From Paracoccus liaowanqingii (lineage in GTDB: Bacteria > Pseudomonadota > Alphaproteobacteria > Rhodobacterales > Rhodobacteraceae): DNA of 64,000 nt. Each line of letters starts with the position of its first letter. Within the stretch, counting starts at the first letter, position 1. Below the pieces are notes generated by a model. It worked only from the letters and a program-made list of their open reading frames with translations. It was not told the DNA's origin and did not search any database. The position numbers and the translations under genes were made by a program. Location: NCBI RefSeq assembly GCF_004683865.2, contig NZ_CP038439.1:293501-357500 (forward strand). The letters run 5' to 3'. Below are positions 28,397 through 36,727 of the stretch, piece by piece.

Positions 28397-29719
28397 ATGG
28401 ATAAACTTGACTCGATCGCCCGCCGCCTGTCGCAGCTGCGGCTGGTCACCTATCACGGCCGCGTCCAGTCGATCCGCGCAGGGCTGATCAGCGTCGAGGG
28501 GCTCAACGACCGCGCCTCGGTGGGCGACCGGGTGCGCATCGCGCTGGCCGGGGGCGATCTGGGCGGCGAGATCGTGGGCCTGACCCCGCGCAGCGCGCAG
28601 GTCCTGCCCGAGGGCACGATCGAGGGCCTGTCGGTCGGCGCCGCGGTCGAGCTGCTCTTCGCGCCGCGAATCGCCCCCTCGGACGACTGGATCGGGCGGA
28701 TCATCGACCCGCTGGGCCAGCCGCTGGACGGGCGCCCGCTGCGCCCCGGCCCGGTCGCGCGCGGCTTTCGCAGCGAGGCGCCCGATGCCGTCACCCGCCG
28801 GCGGCTGGGGGGGCGGCTGGCCACGGGGATGGCGGTCTTCGACACGCTGCTGCCGGTCGTCGCGGGGCAGCGGATCGGGCTGTTCGCGGGCTCGGGCGTG
28901 GGGAAATCGTCGCTTCTGTCGCAGATGGCGCGCGGCGTGCAGGCCGATGTGGTGGTCATCGCCATGATCGGCGAGCGGGGGAGGGAGCTGCGCGAGTTCG
29001 TCGACAAGACCCTGGGCCCCGAGGGGATGGCGCGGGCGGTGATCGTCACCGCGACCTCGGACCGCTCGCCCCTGGTGCGGCGGCGCTGTGCCTGGGCCGC
29101 GATGACCGTGGCCGAGCATTTCCGCGACCAGGGCCGCCACGTGCTGTTCCTGGCCGATTCGATCACCCGCTTTGCCGAGGCGCATCGCGAGATCGCCCTG
29201 GCGGCGGGCGAGCCGCCCAGCTATCGCGGCTTTCCGCCCTCGGTGTCGAACCTGATCATGGGCTTGGCGGAACGTGCCGGGCCGGGGCCCGAGGGGGCGG
29301 GGGACATCACCGGGATCTTCAGCGTACTGGTGGCGGGGTCGGACATGGACGAGCCGGTGGCCGACATCCTGCGCGGCACGCTGGACGGCCATGTGGTGCT
29401 GGACCGCGCCATCGCCGAACGCGGGCGCTATCCGGCGGTGGACGTGGTGCGGTCGGTGTCCCGCTCTCTGCCCGACGCCGCCAGCGCGGTCGAGAATGCG
29501 CTGATCGCCCGCGCCCGCGTCGCCCTGGGCGCCTATGCCGAGTCGGAGCTGATGATCCGCGCGGGCCTCTACGCGCCCGGATCGGATGCCAAGCTGGACG
29601 AGGCGGTGCGGCTGTTTCCCCAGCTGGACGATTTCGTGACCCGCCGCTGCGGTTCGGTCGCCGACAGTTTCGCCGCGCTGGAGGCGGCCTTGCGCCTGCC
29701 GGTGCGGTCGCGGGCCTGA
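28397..29719 (+). CDS. fliI: Flagellar export ATPase FliI
   Basis: A 440-residue F1-like ATPase that energises flagellar protein export. Walker A is FAGSGVGKSSLL, followed by MIGERGRELREFVDKTLGPE (the export-ATPase form of the GERGRE motif), Walker B LFLADSITRFAEAHREIALA, and GFPPSVSNLIMGLAERAG. I chose the ATG at 28397 after AAAGGA. The frame opens 33 bases earlier without a site. It is transcribed away from flgB and no flagellar gene follows it here. Confidence 0.94.
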   Translation: MDKLDSIARRLSQLRLVTYHGRVQSIRAGLISVEGLNDRASVGDRVRIALAGGDLGGEIVGLTPRSAQVLPEGTIEGLSVGAAVELLFAPRIAPSDDWIGRIIDPLGQPLDGRPLRPGPVARGFRSEAPDAVTRRRLGGRLATGMAVFDTLLPVVAGQRIGLFAGSGVGKSSLLSQMARGVQADVVVIAMIGERGRELREFVDKTLGPEGMARAVIVTATSDRSPLVRRRCAWAAMTVAEHFRDQGRHVLFLADSITRFAEAHREIALAAGEPPSYRGFPPSVSNLIMGLAERAGPGPEGAGDITGIFSVLVAGSDMDEPVADILRGTLDGHVVLDRAIAERGRYPAVDVVRSVSRSLPDAASAVENALIARARVALGAYAESELMIRAGLYAPGSDAKLDEAVRLFPQLDDFVTRRCGSVADSFAALEAALRLPVRSRA

Positions 29720-29849
29720 GCCCTGTCCATGAAACCAACTTGAATTTCGGCGCGTTTGAAGGACTAATGAATGTTAGAATTCCTCCACCGGGCATTGCGC
29801 CCGGAATCCCGATTTGCAACTGTCCGGTTGCCGAGAAAGTAGGGGCGGA

Positions 29850-30581
29850 ATGGCAATTACTGAGTATTTTGTTCGGTTTCTTCAACGGCGAGACACCCTG
29901 CCAGAGCGCGACTTGGCCCGCCTGAGATCCCTGCGAACCGAGCATGTAAGCTTTGCCCCCGGAGAGGTGATCGTCCCCGCCGACCGGCTGGCGCATCGCA
30001 GCTGCATGATGCTGCGCGGCATGTCGGCCCGGTCCCACCGGCTGGTGGGCCGCCCCGACGAGCGCGTGATCACGGCCCTGCACGTGCCCGGCGACTTCGT
30101 GGACCTGCACGGATTCGTGCTTGCCGGCCTGGAGCATGCCGTGGTCGCCGTGGGCCCCGCCGAGGTCGAGTTCATCGACCACGAGGAGCTGACCGAGATC
30201 ACCGAGAACTTCCCCCACCTGACGCGGCTCCTGTGGATGGCGACGCTGATCGACGCGGCGGTGCACCGGCAATGGCTGGTCGCGGCCGCCTCGCTGCGCT
30301 CCAGCGCGCATCTGGCGCATCTTCTGTGCGAGCTTTACAGCCGCCTGAACGCGGTCGGGGCGTCCGCCGATCACCGCTTCTCGCTGCCGCTTCTGCAGCG
30401 CGAGCTGGCCGACATCCTGGGCTATTCGCCCATCCACGTGAACCGGGCGGTGCGCGATCTGCGCGACCGGGGGCTGATCCGCTGGTCGGGGGCCGACATC
30501 CGGATCCTCGACTGGAAGGGCTTGGCGATGCTGGCGCGGTTCGACCCGACCTATCTGGACATGGAGCGGCAGAGCCGCTGA
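29850..30581 (+). CDS. Crp/Fnr-family transcriptional regulator
   Basis: A 243-residue regulator. The N-terminal cyclic-nucleotide-binding-like beta roll (about 25-120: VSFAPGEVIVPADRLAHRSC, then ALHVPGDFVDLHGFVLAGLE) joins a dimer helix and a C-terminal winged helix with LPLLQRELADILGYSPIHVN and RAVRDLRDRGLIRWSGADIR. It lacks the N-terminal cysteine cluster of oxygen-sensing FNR, so it does not look like FnrL. GGGGCGG precedes the ATG at 29850. The 130-base leader is unusually AT-rich for this genome. The target genes are unknown. Confidence 0.85.
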   Translation: MAITEYFVRFLQRRDTLPERDLARLRSLRTEHVSFAPGEVIVPADRLAHRSCMMLRGMSARSHRLVGRPDERVITALHVPGDFVDLHGFVLAGLEHAVVAVGPAEVEFIDHEELTEITENFPHLTRLLWMATLIDAAVHRQWLVAAASLRSSAHLAHLLCELYSRLNAVGASADHRFSLPLLQRELADILGYSPIHVNRAVRDLRDRGLIRWSGADIRILDWKGLAMLARFDPTYLDMERQSR

Positions 30582-30588
30582 CGCGGCC

Positions 30589-31533
30589 CTATTCGCACAG
30601 CCGCCACCCGCCGTTGCGGGCGGCGATGTCCAGATGCAGGTGGTCGTCATGGGCCGCGTTCGATCCCGGCCCCAGCACGGTCGAGAACATCAGGCAGGCC
30701 GTGCCGCGCGCCGCCGCCAGAAAGCTCTCCTCGGGATTGCCGTCGCCGACCCGGGGCTGCACCGGCACCGGGTCCGCCCCCTCGAAGACGAAGCCCATCA
30801 CGTCCACCGCATTGCCGTAGCCGTGTTCCGAGGGCTTGGGATCGGCCGCGCCCGTGCCCACCCGGTCGCGGCACTGATAGGCGGGGCCGGTCTGCAGCGC
30901 GACCAGCCGCCCGCCCTCGGGCAGGGCGGCCGCCGCCGGGCGCAGGAAACCCTGCACCCACAGCGCCAGCGACCGCGCCGTGGCGCAGCGCATGACCGGG
31001 CTGCCGGTCAGCTCGACCCCCGGCAGGATCTCTGTCACGCGGATCGGCCGGGCGATGCCGCAATCGCGCAGGTCGGGATCGGTGACCGGCGGCTCGGGGG
31101 TGAAGCGGGTGCCCAGCACGCTCAGCGCCATCCGGCAGGCGGTGGTCTCGCCATCGCTTTCCGCCAGGGTGAACCAGACGGGCGGGGGCGGGGGGCCGAA
31201 AGGCTCGCCGATTGCGGCGGTCTCGGGCGCGGTGTCGTCGGCGGGGCCGTCGTCCCCGGCGACCTCCGCGGCGGTGCGGCCCTCGGCGGCCCCATCGTCA
31301 GGGGCGCCCTCTTCGGGAGGCGTCGGATCGGCGGCCGTGACATCGGCCGGCGCCTCGGCACCCCCCTCGGCCTCCGCCCCGGCATCCTCCGGCCCCAGCT
31401 CTAACGGTCGCTCGGGCGGGCGGTCGCCGTCGGGCAGGACCTCCGCCGCCTCGGCGGGCGGGCGGTCCTGCGCGGCGGCGGGCAGGGCCACGGCCAGCGC
31501 CAGGATCAGCGCCAGATGCCGGGCGGCGCTCAC
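30589..31533 (-). CDS. Extensin-like C-terminal domain protein, exported
   Basis: A 314-residue exported protein. A signal peptide (ARHLALILALAVALPAAAQD) leads into about 95 residues rich in Pro, Glu, Asp and Ala, then the extensin-like domain (PF06904) from about 130: CRMALSVLGTRF, CGIARPIRVTEILPGVELTG, SEHGYGNAVDVMGFVFEG and HDDHLHLDI. The His/Asp-rich HGYGNAVD and HLHLD motifs resemble zinc D,D-peptidases of the VanY/Peptidase M15 group, suggesting a cell-wall role. It starts at GTG, overlapping the L,D-transpeptidase stop (GTGA). No substrate is proven for the family. Confidence 0.8.
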   Translation of the reverse strand: MSAARHLALILALAVALPAAAQDRPPAEAAEVLPDGDRPPERPLELGPEDAGAEAEGGAEAPADVTAADPTPPEEGAPDDGAAEGRTAAEVAGDDGPADDTAPETAAIGEPFGPPPPPVWFTLAESDGETTACRMALSVLGTRFTPEPPVTDPDLRDCGIARPIRVTEILPGVELTGSPVMRCATARSLALWVQGFLRPAAAALPEGGRLVALQTGPAYQCRDRVGTGAADPKPSEHGYGNAVDVMGFVFEGADPVPVQPRVGDGNPEESFLAAARGTACLMFSTVLGPGSNAAHDDHLHLDIAARNGGWRLCE

Positions 31534-32852
31534 GGCTGCGCCTCGTCCGGCAGCGGGACCACGAAGCCCTCGGGCAGCGCGCCGGTCAGCGCCTCGCTCA
31601 GCGGATCGGCGGCGGGATCGCCCGGGACGGGCGTCACCGGCGCGGCGGGCTCGGTCGGGGTCTCCAGCCCGTCCAGCAGGACCGTGGCGGGGTTGGCGGC
31701 CGCAGGCGCCACCGCCGCGGGCGGGGCCATCGGGTCGGGCAGGGCCAGCGGCTGCTGCGGATCGGGGGTGGCGGTCTGCACCGTGCCCTCGGGCAGGGCG
31801 ATGGCCGCGACCGGCGGCGTGGTGGCGCGGCCCGCCCCGGTGACCTCGGCGATGGTGACGCCCGAATCGAGGAACTCGACCGTGGTCCCGCCGATCGCGA
31901 CCATGCGCGCCAGCTCCTCGGCATCCCAGTTCGTCAGCCGCACGCAGCCATTCGAGGCGTTGTGGAACAGCTGCGAGGGCGTGGGCGTGCCGTGGATGCC
32001 GTAGGTGGGCTTGGTCAGGCCGATCCAGACGGATCCCACCGGCCCGTTCGGCCCGGGCGGGATGACCAGCGGCCTGTCGTTGCCCTCCTGCCGGAAGTTC
32101 ACGTCCGGGTTGTAGGTATAGTTGGGGTTGATCGCCACGTTGCGCACCTGATGCGTCCCCGCGGGCGAGGGCGTCGCGGTCGAGCCGATGGTCGCGGGAT
32201 AATCCACCACCATCTGCCCGCGCGCGTCATAGCCCGCGACGCGGCGGTTGTCCTTGTCGATGATGATCCGCGCCACCGACCCGCGGAGCGGCGGGTTGGG
32301 GGCCATGACCCGGATCGTCGCGCCGGGGGCCAGCGGCGTGCCCGGGTTCAGGAAGGCGATGAAGCGCTCGTCCATGTGGAACCGCTCGCCCAGACGCTCG
32401 GCCACGCTGGTATGGGACAGCTCGGCCATCAGCGCCTTCTCGGCATAGTCGGTGGGGATCGCGGCGACCAGCCCCGCCGCATCCTCGGGCGTGATCACGT
32501 AGGTCTGGGTGACGGGCCGCGTCGCATAGGACTGCAGCAGGTTCCAGACATGGGGGTCCATCACCCCGTCCTGCGGCAGGCCGGTGCGCCGCTCGAACGC
32601 CTTGATCGCGCTCTGGCTCATGCCGCCCTTGAACCCGTCGATGACCCCGGGCGAGGTGCCCGAGCGGTCCAGCAGCAGCTGCACCTTGGCCGTCAGCGCC
32701 GAGCGTCCGCCGGGCAGGTCGCCCCCGCCATATTGCGCCGCCTCGATGTCGTCGGCGCTGAAGGGCAGGTCCTGCTGGGCCGCCGCGGGAAGGGTGAAGC
32801 CGAGCGCAAGACACACGGCCAGCGCGAACCGGGGGGCGAAGGGGGAGGTCAT
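31530..32852 (-). CDS. L,D-transpeptidase (YkuD) with peptidoglycan-binding domain
   Basis: A 440-residue exported cell-wall cross-linking enzyme. Signal peptide MTSPFAPRFALAVCLALG leads to a PG_binding_1 domain (KVQLLLDRSGTSPGVIDGFK, AIKAFERRTGLPQDGVMDPH), a LysM-like stretch (RFIAFLNPGTPLAPGATIRV), then the YkuD domain with YGIHGTP and the catalytic SNGCVRLTNWDAEEL (Cys in the SxGCxR motif). A Pro/Ala-rich tail of about 100 residues follows. GGAG precedes the ATG at 32852. It is co-translated with the extensin-like gene and divergent from the TRAP operon. Confidence 0.92.
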   Translation of the reverse strand: MTSPFAPRFALAVCLALGFTLPAAAQQDLPFSADDIEAAQYGGGDLPGGRSALTAKVQLLLDRSGTSPGVIDGFKGGMSQSAIKAFERRTGLPQDGVMDPHVWNLLQSYATRPVTQTYVITPEDAAGLVAAIPTDYAEKALMAELSHTSVAERLGERFHMDERFIAFLNPGTPLAPGATIRVMAPNPPLRGSVARIIIDKDNRRVAGYDARGQMVVDYPATIGSTATPSPAGTHQVRNVAINPNYTYNPDVNFRQEGNDRPLVIPPGPNGPVGSVWIGLTKPTYGIHGTPTPSQLFHNASNGCVRLTNWDAEELARMVAIGGTTVEFLDSGVTIAEVTGAGRATTPPVAAIALPEGTVQTATPDPQQPLALPDPMAPPAAVAPAAANPATVLLDGLETPTEPAAPVTPVPGDPAADPLSEALTGALPEGFVVPLPDEAQP

Positions 32853-32889
32853 GAAAGCTCCATTTGTCTGGAGGACAGCATCGGGCATA

Positions 32890-32905
32890 TGGCGGATATC
32901 CGCCA
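32890..32905. promoter_or_regulatory. Perfect palindrome near the L,D-transpeptidase start
   Basis: TGGCGGATATCCGCCA is a 16-bp perfect palindrome, 38 bases upstream of the L,D-transpeptidase ATG in the divergent gap. It could be an operator. It is separate from the TTCCGC-type site nearer to dctP. Confidence 0.45.
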
Positions 32906-32945
32906 GATGAACCATCCCTCACGTTTCGGTCAATTGGATGTTGCG

Positions 32946-32960
32946 TTCCGCTCTGCGGAA
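32946..32960 (+). promoter_or_regulatory. Probable IclR-family operator before dctP
   Basis: TTCCGC-TCT-GCGGAA is a perfect inverted repeat 38 bases before the dctP ATG. IclR-family regulators are known to bind sites of this TTCCGC/GCGGAA form, and an iclR-type gene lies in the operon that follows. The match to that regulator is inferred. Confidence 0.6.
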
Positions 32961-32998
32961 TGGCAGCCTGCATGGTGGAACTGGGAGGAGTTTTCACC

Positions 32999-34054
32999 AT
33001 GACTGCACCGTCTTTCACGGCGTTGATGGCGGGCGGGCTGATGGCCGCGCTGGCCACGTCCGCCGCCGCCGAAACCGTCCTCATCTATGGCGAGCCGGGT
33101 CCCAACCGGGGCGCGCGGGCCGAGGCCACGCAATGGTTCGCCGATCAGGTGGCCGAACAGTCTGCGGGCGACCTGCGCCTGGACATCACCTGGGGGGGCG
33201 CGCTGTTTTCCGAACGCGCCGCCGTGCAGTCGCTGCGCGACGGGGTGGCCGATCTGGGCAGCGTCATCGGTGTCTATTTCCCGCAGGACCTGGTGGCCTA
33301 TGGCATCGCCGACCTGCCGCTGGACAATCCCGACCCCTGGGTCGGCATGAAGGCCACCGACGCGCTGATGCGCAACAACGAGCAGATCCAGGCCAATCTG
33401 GCCGCGCAGAACCTGGTCTATGTGGGCACCTACACCACCTCGGCGGTGCAGATGGGCTGCAAGGGACCGGCGGTCACCTCGGTCGACCAGCTGGCGGGCA
33501 AGAAGGTCCGCGGCGTGGGCGCCTATGGCCAGACCTTCCGCGACCTCGGCGCCACGCTGGTCGACATGACCGTCTACGAGGCCTACCAGGGGCTCGAGAA
33601 CGGGCTGATCGACTGCACGCAGACCTATTCCTATCTGGTCGCGGCGCTGAAGTTCGACGAGGTCTTCGACAGCTACACCTTCATCGACTGGGGCCAGGTC
33701 GGCGCCCTGGGCATCGTCATGAACAAGTCGATGTACGACAACCTGTCGCCCGAACAGCAGCAGGTCGTGATGACCGCGGGCGAGGGCCTGGCGGACGAGT
33801 TTGGCCGCATCATCGGCGAGGCGAACGCCGAATCGATCGCCATGCTGGAAGAGGCCGGCAAGGAGATCGTCAGCTTCTCGGACGAGGACCGCGCCCGCCT
33901 GACCGAGGCCGCCCAGCCCTATCTGGACGACTGGACCGCCCGCGCCGATGCGGCGGGCCTGGACGGTGCCGCCCTGCTCGAGGAATATCGCGGCCTGATC
34001 GCGCAATATTCCGAAGAGCTGGAAAGCCAGGGCTATCCCTGGGATCGCGGCTGA
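32999..34054 (+). CDS. TRAP transporter substrate-binding protein (DctP family)
   Basis: A 351-residue periplasmic receptor for a TRAP carboxylate transporter. Signal peptide MTAPSFTALMAGGLMAALAT runs to SAAAE. YGEPGPNRGARAEATQWFAD, SLRDGVADLGSVIGVYFPQD and KVRGVGAYGQTFRDLGATLV give the DctP fold, including the region where the conserved Arg binds the substrate carboxylate. GGGAGGAG precedes the ATG at 32999; the frame is open upstream but unsupported. It leads a ten-gene operon for beta-oxidation of an acid, so the ligand is probably a carboxylate or dicarboxylate. No C4-specific feature is evident. Confidence 0.88.
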   Translation: MTAPSFTALMAGGLMAALATSAAAETVLIYGEPGPNRGARAEATQWFADQVAEQSAGDLRLDITWGGALFSERAAVQSLRDGVADLGSVIGVYFPQDLVAYGIADLPLDNPDPWVGMKATDALMRNNEQIQANLAAQNLVYVGTYTTSAVQMGCKGPAVTSVDQLAGKKVRGVGAYGQTFRDLGATLVDMTVYEAYQGLENGLIDCTQTYSYLVAALKFDEVFDSYTFIDWGQVGALGIVMNKSMYDNLSPEQQQVVMTAGEGLADEFGRIIGEANAESIAMLEEAGKEIVSFSDEDRARLTEAAQPYLDDWTARADAAGLDGAALLEEYRGLIAQYSEELESQGYPWDRG

Positions 34055-34058
34055 TCCC

Positions 34059-34565
34059 ATGCGCCTGATCGAGCGGACTCTGCTGGACCTGGCCGTCCTG
34101 GCCCTGATCGCCCTGGGCGTGGTGATCTTCGCCAATGTGGCGATGCGCGCGGTGCTGGGCTCCAGCGTGCCCGACGCGATCATCATCGTGCGGGAGCTGA
34201 TGGTCGCGGCCATCATCCTGCCCGTGGCGGCGGCGACGGCGGCGCGCAGCCACGTCGCCGTCACCTTCGTCAGCGACCGGCTGCCCGTGCGCCGCCGGTC
34301 GCAGCTGATTGTGCTGGGCCATGTGGTGGGCCTGCTGGCGCTGGCGCCGCTGATCTACGCCTCGTGGCGCGTGACGGCGCAGACCTACGGCTCGGGCGAG
34401 TTCTACTATGGCGACCTGAACCTGCTGCGCTGGCCCGGCGTGGCCCTGTTCCTGACGGGGCTGGTGCTGACCTGGGTGCGGCTGGCGATCCTGCTGGCGG
34501 GCGACCTGGCCCAGTTGCGGCGCGGCGACGCGATCCTCGACTCTGACGGAAACGAGGTGATCTGA
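34059..34565 (+). CDS. TRAP transporter small permease (DctQ family)
   Basis: A 168-residue membrane protein with four predicted helices, the small subunit of the TRAP transporter. LLDLAVLALIALGVVIFANV, the conserved RELMVAAIILPVAAATAARS segment with HVAVTF, and the SQLIVLGHVVGLLAL helix match DctQ. It begins four bases after the receptor gene stop and overlaps the large permease by TGATG. It docks to the large permease and is needed for transport. Confidence 0.87.
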   Translation: MRLIERTLLDLAVLALIALGVVIFANVAMRAVLGSSVPDAIIIVRELMVAAIILPVAAATAARSHVAVTFVSDRLPVRRRSQLIVLGHVVGLLALAPLIYASWRVTAQTYGSGEFYYGDLNLLRWPGVALFLTGLVLTWVRLAILLAGDLAQLRRGDAILDSDGNEVI

Positions 34566-35893
34566 TGGATGCCATGACGATCGGACTTGTCGCGATGGCG
34601 GCGGTCCTGGTGCTGCTGGCCGCGCGCGTCCCCATCGCCTTCGCCCTGGCGGGCGTTGCGGGGGTCGGCACCTTCCTGATCTATGCCACCCGCGCGGGCG
34701 GCTGGATGCCCGACCGGGCGCTGAACCCGACTAGCTCGGTCCTGTTCTCGAACTTCTTCGACCTGGTCCATTCCTACGACCTGTCGATGGTGCCGCTGTT
34801 CGTGGCCCTGGGCAACATCGCCTTCTACGCGGGCATCACCACGCGCATCTACGACGCCGCCGCCGTCTGGCTGCGGCAGCTGCCCGGCGGCGTGGCGATG
34901 GCCTCGGTCCTGGGCTGCGGCGGCTTCTCGGCCATCTCGGGCTCGTCCATCGCCTGCGCCTCGACCATGGGCCGCATCTGCGTGCCCGAGATGCTGCGCA
35001 TGGGCTATGACCCGCGCCTGGCCACGTCCTCGGTGGCGGTGGGCGGCACGCTCGGCTCGCTGATCCCGCCCTCCGTCCTCTTCATCCTCTACGGCATCTT
35101 CACCGAGACCTCGATCGCGCAGCTGTTCCTGGCGGGCATCCTGCCCGGGCTGCTGTCGCTGGCGGGGATGCTGCTGGTCATCGCCTGGTGGGTCGCCCGC
35201 GACCCCGCCGCCGCCCCGCGCGGCGAGGCCAGCGATGCCAGCCGGCTGGAGGCCGCGCTGGCCGCCTGGCCCGCCGTCCTGCTGTTCGTCGTCATCGTGG
35301 GCGGCATCTATGGCGGCATCTTCACCGCGACCGAGGCCGCCGCCGTCAGCGTCGTGCTGACCACGATCATCGGCTTCGCGCAGCGCCGCCTGACGCTGGA
35401 CGTCTTCTGGCGCGCGATCCGCGAAAGCCTGACGCAGACGGCGGCGATCTTCCTGATCGCGGGGGCGGCCAAGATCTTCGTCAGCTTCGTGGCCCTGACC
35501 GGCATGGCCGGCGCGGTCGTGGGCTGGGTCGCGGATGCGGAACTGTCCTTCGCCATGCTGATGGTCGTGGTGGTGGTGATCTATCTGGTCCTGGGCATGT
35601 TCCTGGACCCGATCGGCATCATGGTCCTGACGCTGCCCTTCATGGTCCCGCTGGTCGAGGGCTATGGCCTGAACCTGATCTGGTTCGGCGTCATCGTCGT
35701 CAAGCTGCTCGAGATCGGGCTGATCACCCCGCCCGTGGGCCTCAACGTCTTTGTGGTCAGCAACGTCACCAAGTCCGTGGGGATCGACAAGATCTTCGCG
35801 GGGGTGACGCGCTTCCTGGCCATCGACATGCTGGTCCTGGTGCTGCTGATCCTCTTCCCCGTGATCTCGCTTCTGATCCCCGGATCGATGTGA
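34565..35893 (+). CDS. TRAP transporter large permease (DctM family)
   Basis: A 442-residue, twelve-span sodium/substrate symporter subunit. RVPIAFALAGVAGVGTFLIY, SMVPLFVALGNIAFYAGITT, GGFSAISGSSIACASTMGRI (the first of the two conserved hairpin motifs) and GLITPPVGLNVFVVSNVTKS (near the C-terminus) are diagnostic for DctM. It overlaps dctQ (TGATG) and the IclR gene (TGATG). Sodium-driven import is the family mechanism. Confidence 0.92.
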   Translation: MDAMTIGLVAMAAVLVLLAARVPIAFALAGVAGVGTFLIYATRAGGWMPDRALNPTSSVLFSNFFDLVHSYDLSMVPLFVALGNIAFYAGITTRIYDAAAVWLRQLPGGVAMASVLGCGGFSAISGSSIACASTMGRICVPEMLRMGYDPRLATSSVAVGGTLGSLIPPSVLFILYGIFTETSIAQLFLAGILPGLLSLAGMLLVIAWWVARDPAAAPRGEASDASRLEAALAAWPAVLLFVVIVGGIYGGIFTATEAAAVSVVLTTIIGFAQRRLTLDVFWRAIRESLTQTAAIFLIAGAAKIFVSFVALTGMAGAVVGWVADAELSFAMLMVVVVVIYLVLGMFLDPIGIMVLTLPFMVPLVEGYGLNLIWFGVIVVKLLEIGLITPPVGLNVFVVSNVTKSVGIDKIFAGVTRFLAIDMLVLVLLILFPVISLLIPGSM

Positions 35894-36717
35894 TGTCCGA
35901 CCCCCGCCCGGCCTACGAGCAGGACCGCGCCTTCGCCAGCACGCTGGCGCGGGGCCTGTCGGTGCTGCGTGCCTTCCGGGCGGGGGATGACGGGCTGACC
36001 AATGCCCAGATCGCGGAACGCACGGGCCTGCCGAAATCCACCGTTTCGCGGCTGACCTTCACGCTGGGCTGCCTGGGCTACCTGACGCAGCCGCAGCGCG
36101 CCGACCGCTATCGCCCCGGCCCCACGCTTCTGGCGATGGGCCATGTGGCGGCGGCCTCGCTGGCCTTCCTCGATCCCGCGCAAGAGATGATGCAGGCCCT
36201 GGCCGACCGCACCGGCACGCTGGTCCTCTTCGCCGTGCGCGACCGCGACAAGGTGGCCTTGATGCGCACCTGGCGCCCGCAGCGCGTGGCCTCGATCTGG
36301 CTGGAGGTCGGGCACCGCCTGCCGGTGGGCGGCTCGTCCTCGGGCCTTGCGGTGCTGGGCGCCACCACGCAGGCCGAATTCGCGGGCCTGCTGGAGGACC
36401 GCCCCGAGAACCCCCTGGACGGCGGCACCCTGCAGGACCTGCGGCTCGAGGCGCGCGCCCAGCTGGTCGGGCAGGGCTACACCGTGGTGCGGCGCGACCT
36501 GCGCCACACCCGCACCATCTCGGCCGTGTCGGTGCCCTTCCGCTCGCCCCGGCTAGCGGGGCCGGTGGCCTTTTCCTGCGGGGCGCTGGACGACGTGCTG
36601 CCCGACGACCGCATCACGGCCGAGGTCGGCCCCGCCCTGCGCGACACCGTCGCCCGCCTGCAACGCCTCGTGGGCACCCAAGGCAGCCCCGCCTGGCCCG
36701 GCACGCCCACCGACTGA
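35893..36717 (+). CDS. IclR-family transcriptional regulator
   Basis: A 274-residue regulator. The N-terminal winged helix-turn-helix (about 18-80) has GLSVLRAFRAGDDGLTNAQI and AERTGLPKSTVSRLTFTLGC. The IclR effector domain follows, with VALMRTWRPQRVASIWLEVG, LPVGGSSSGLAVLG and the late HTRTISAVSVPFRSPR. It starts on an ATG overlapping the dctM stop. Sitting inside the operon, it probably autoregulates it through the TTCCGC-N3-GCGGAA palindrome at 32946, sensing an acid or its CoA ester. Confidence 0.9.
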   Translation: MSDPRPAYEQDRAFASTLARGLSVLRAFRAGDDGLTNAQIAERTGLPKSTVSRLTFTLGCLGYLTQPQRADRYRPGPTLLAMGHVAAASLAFLDPAQEMMQALADRTGTLVLFAVRDRDKVALMRTWRPQRVASIWLEVGHRLPVGGSSSGLAVLGATTQAEFAGLLEDRPENPLDGGTLQDLRLEARAQLVGQGYTVVRRDLRHTRTISAVSVPFRSPRLAGPVAFSCGALDDVLPDDRITAEVGPALRDTVARLQRLVGTQGSPAWPGTPTD

Positions 36718-36727
36718 AGGACATTCC

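Noticed and set aside
29740..29925. 61-residue frame before the Crp/Fnr gene
   Set aside because: No ribosome-binding site or family resemblance, and it overlaps the regulator start in another frame.
29850..30581. Naming the Crp/Fnr regulator fnrL
   Set aside because: FnrL needs an N-terminal cysteine cluster, which is absent here.
35188..36717. 509-residue frame that would extend the IclR gene upstream
   Set aside because: The extension is a shadow of dctM; the IclR ATG at 35893 overlaps the dctM stop and gives a standard length.
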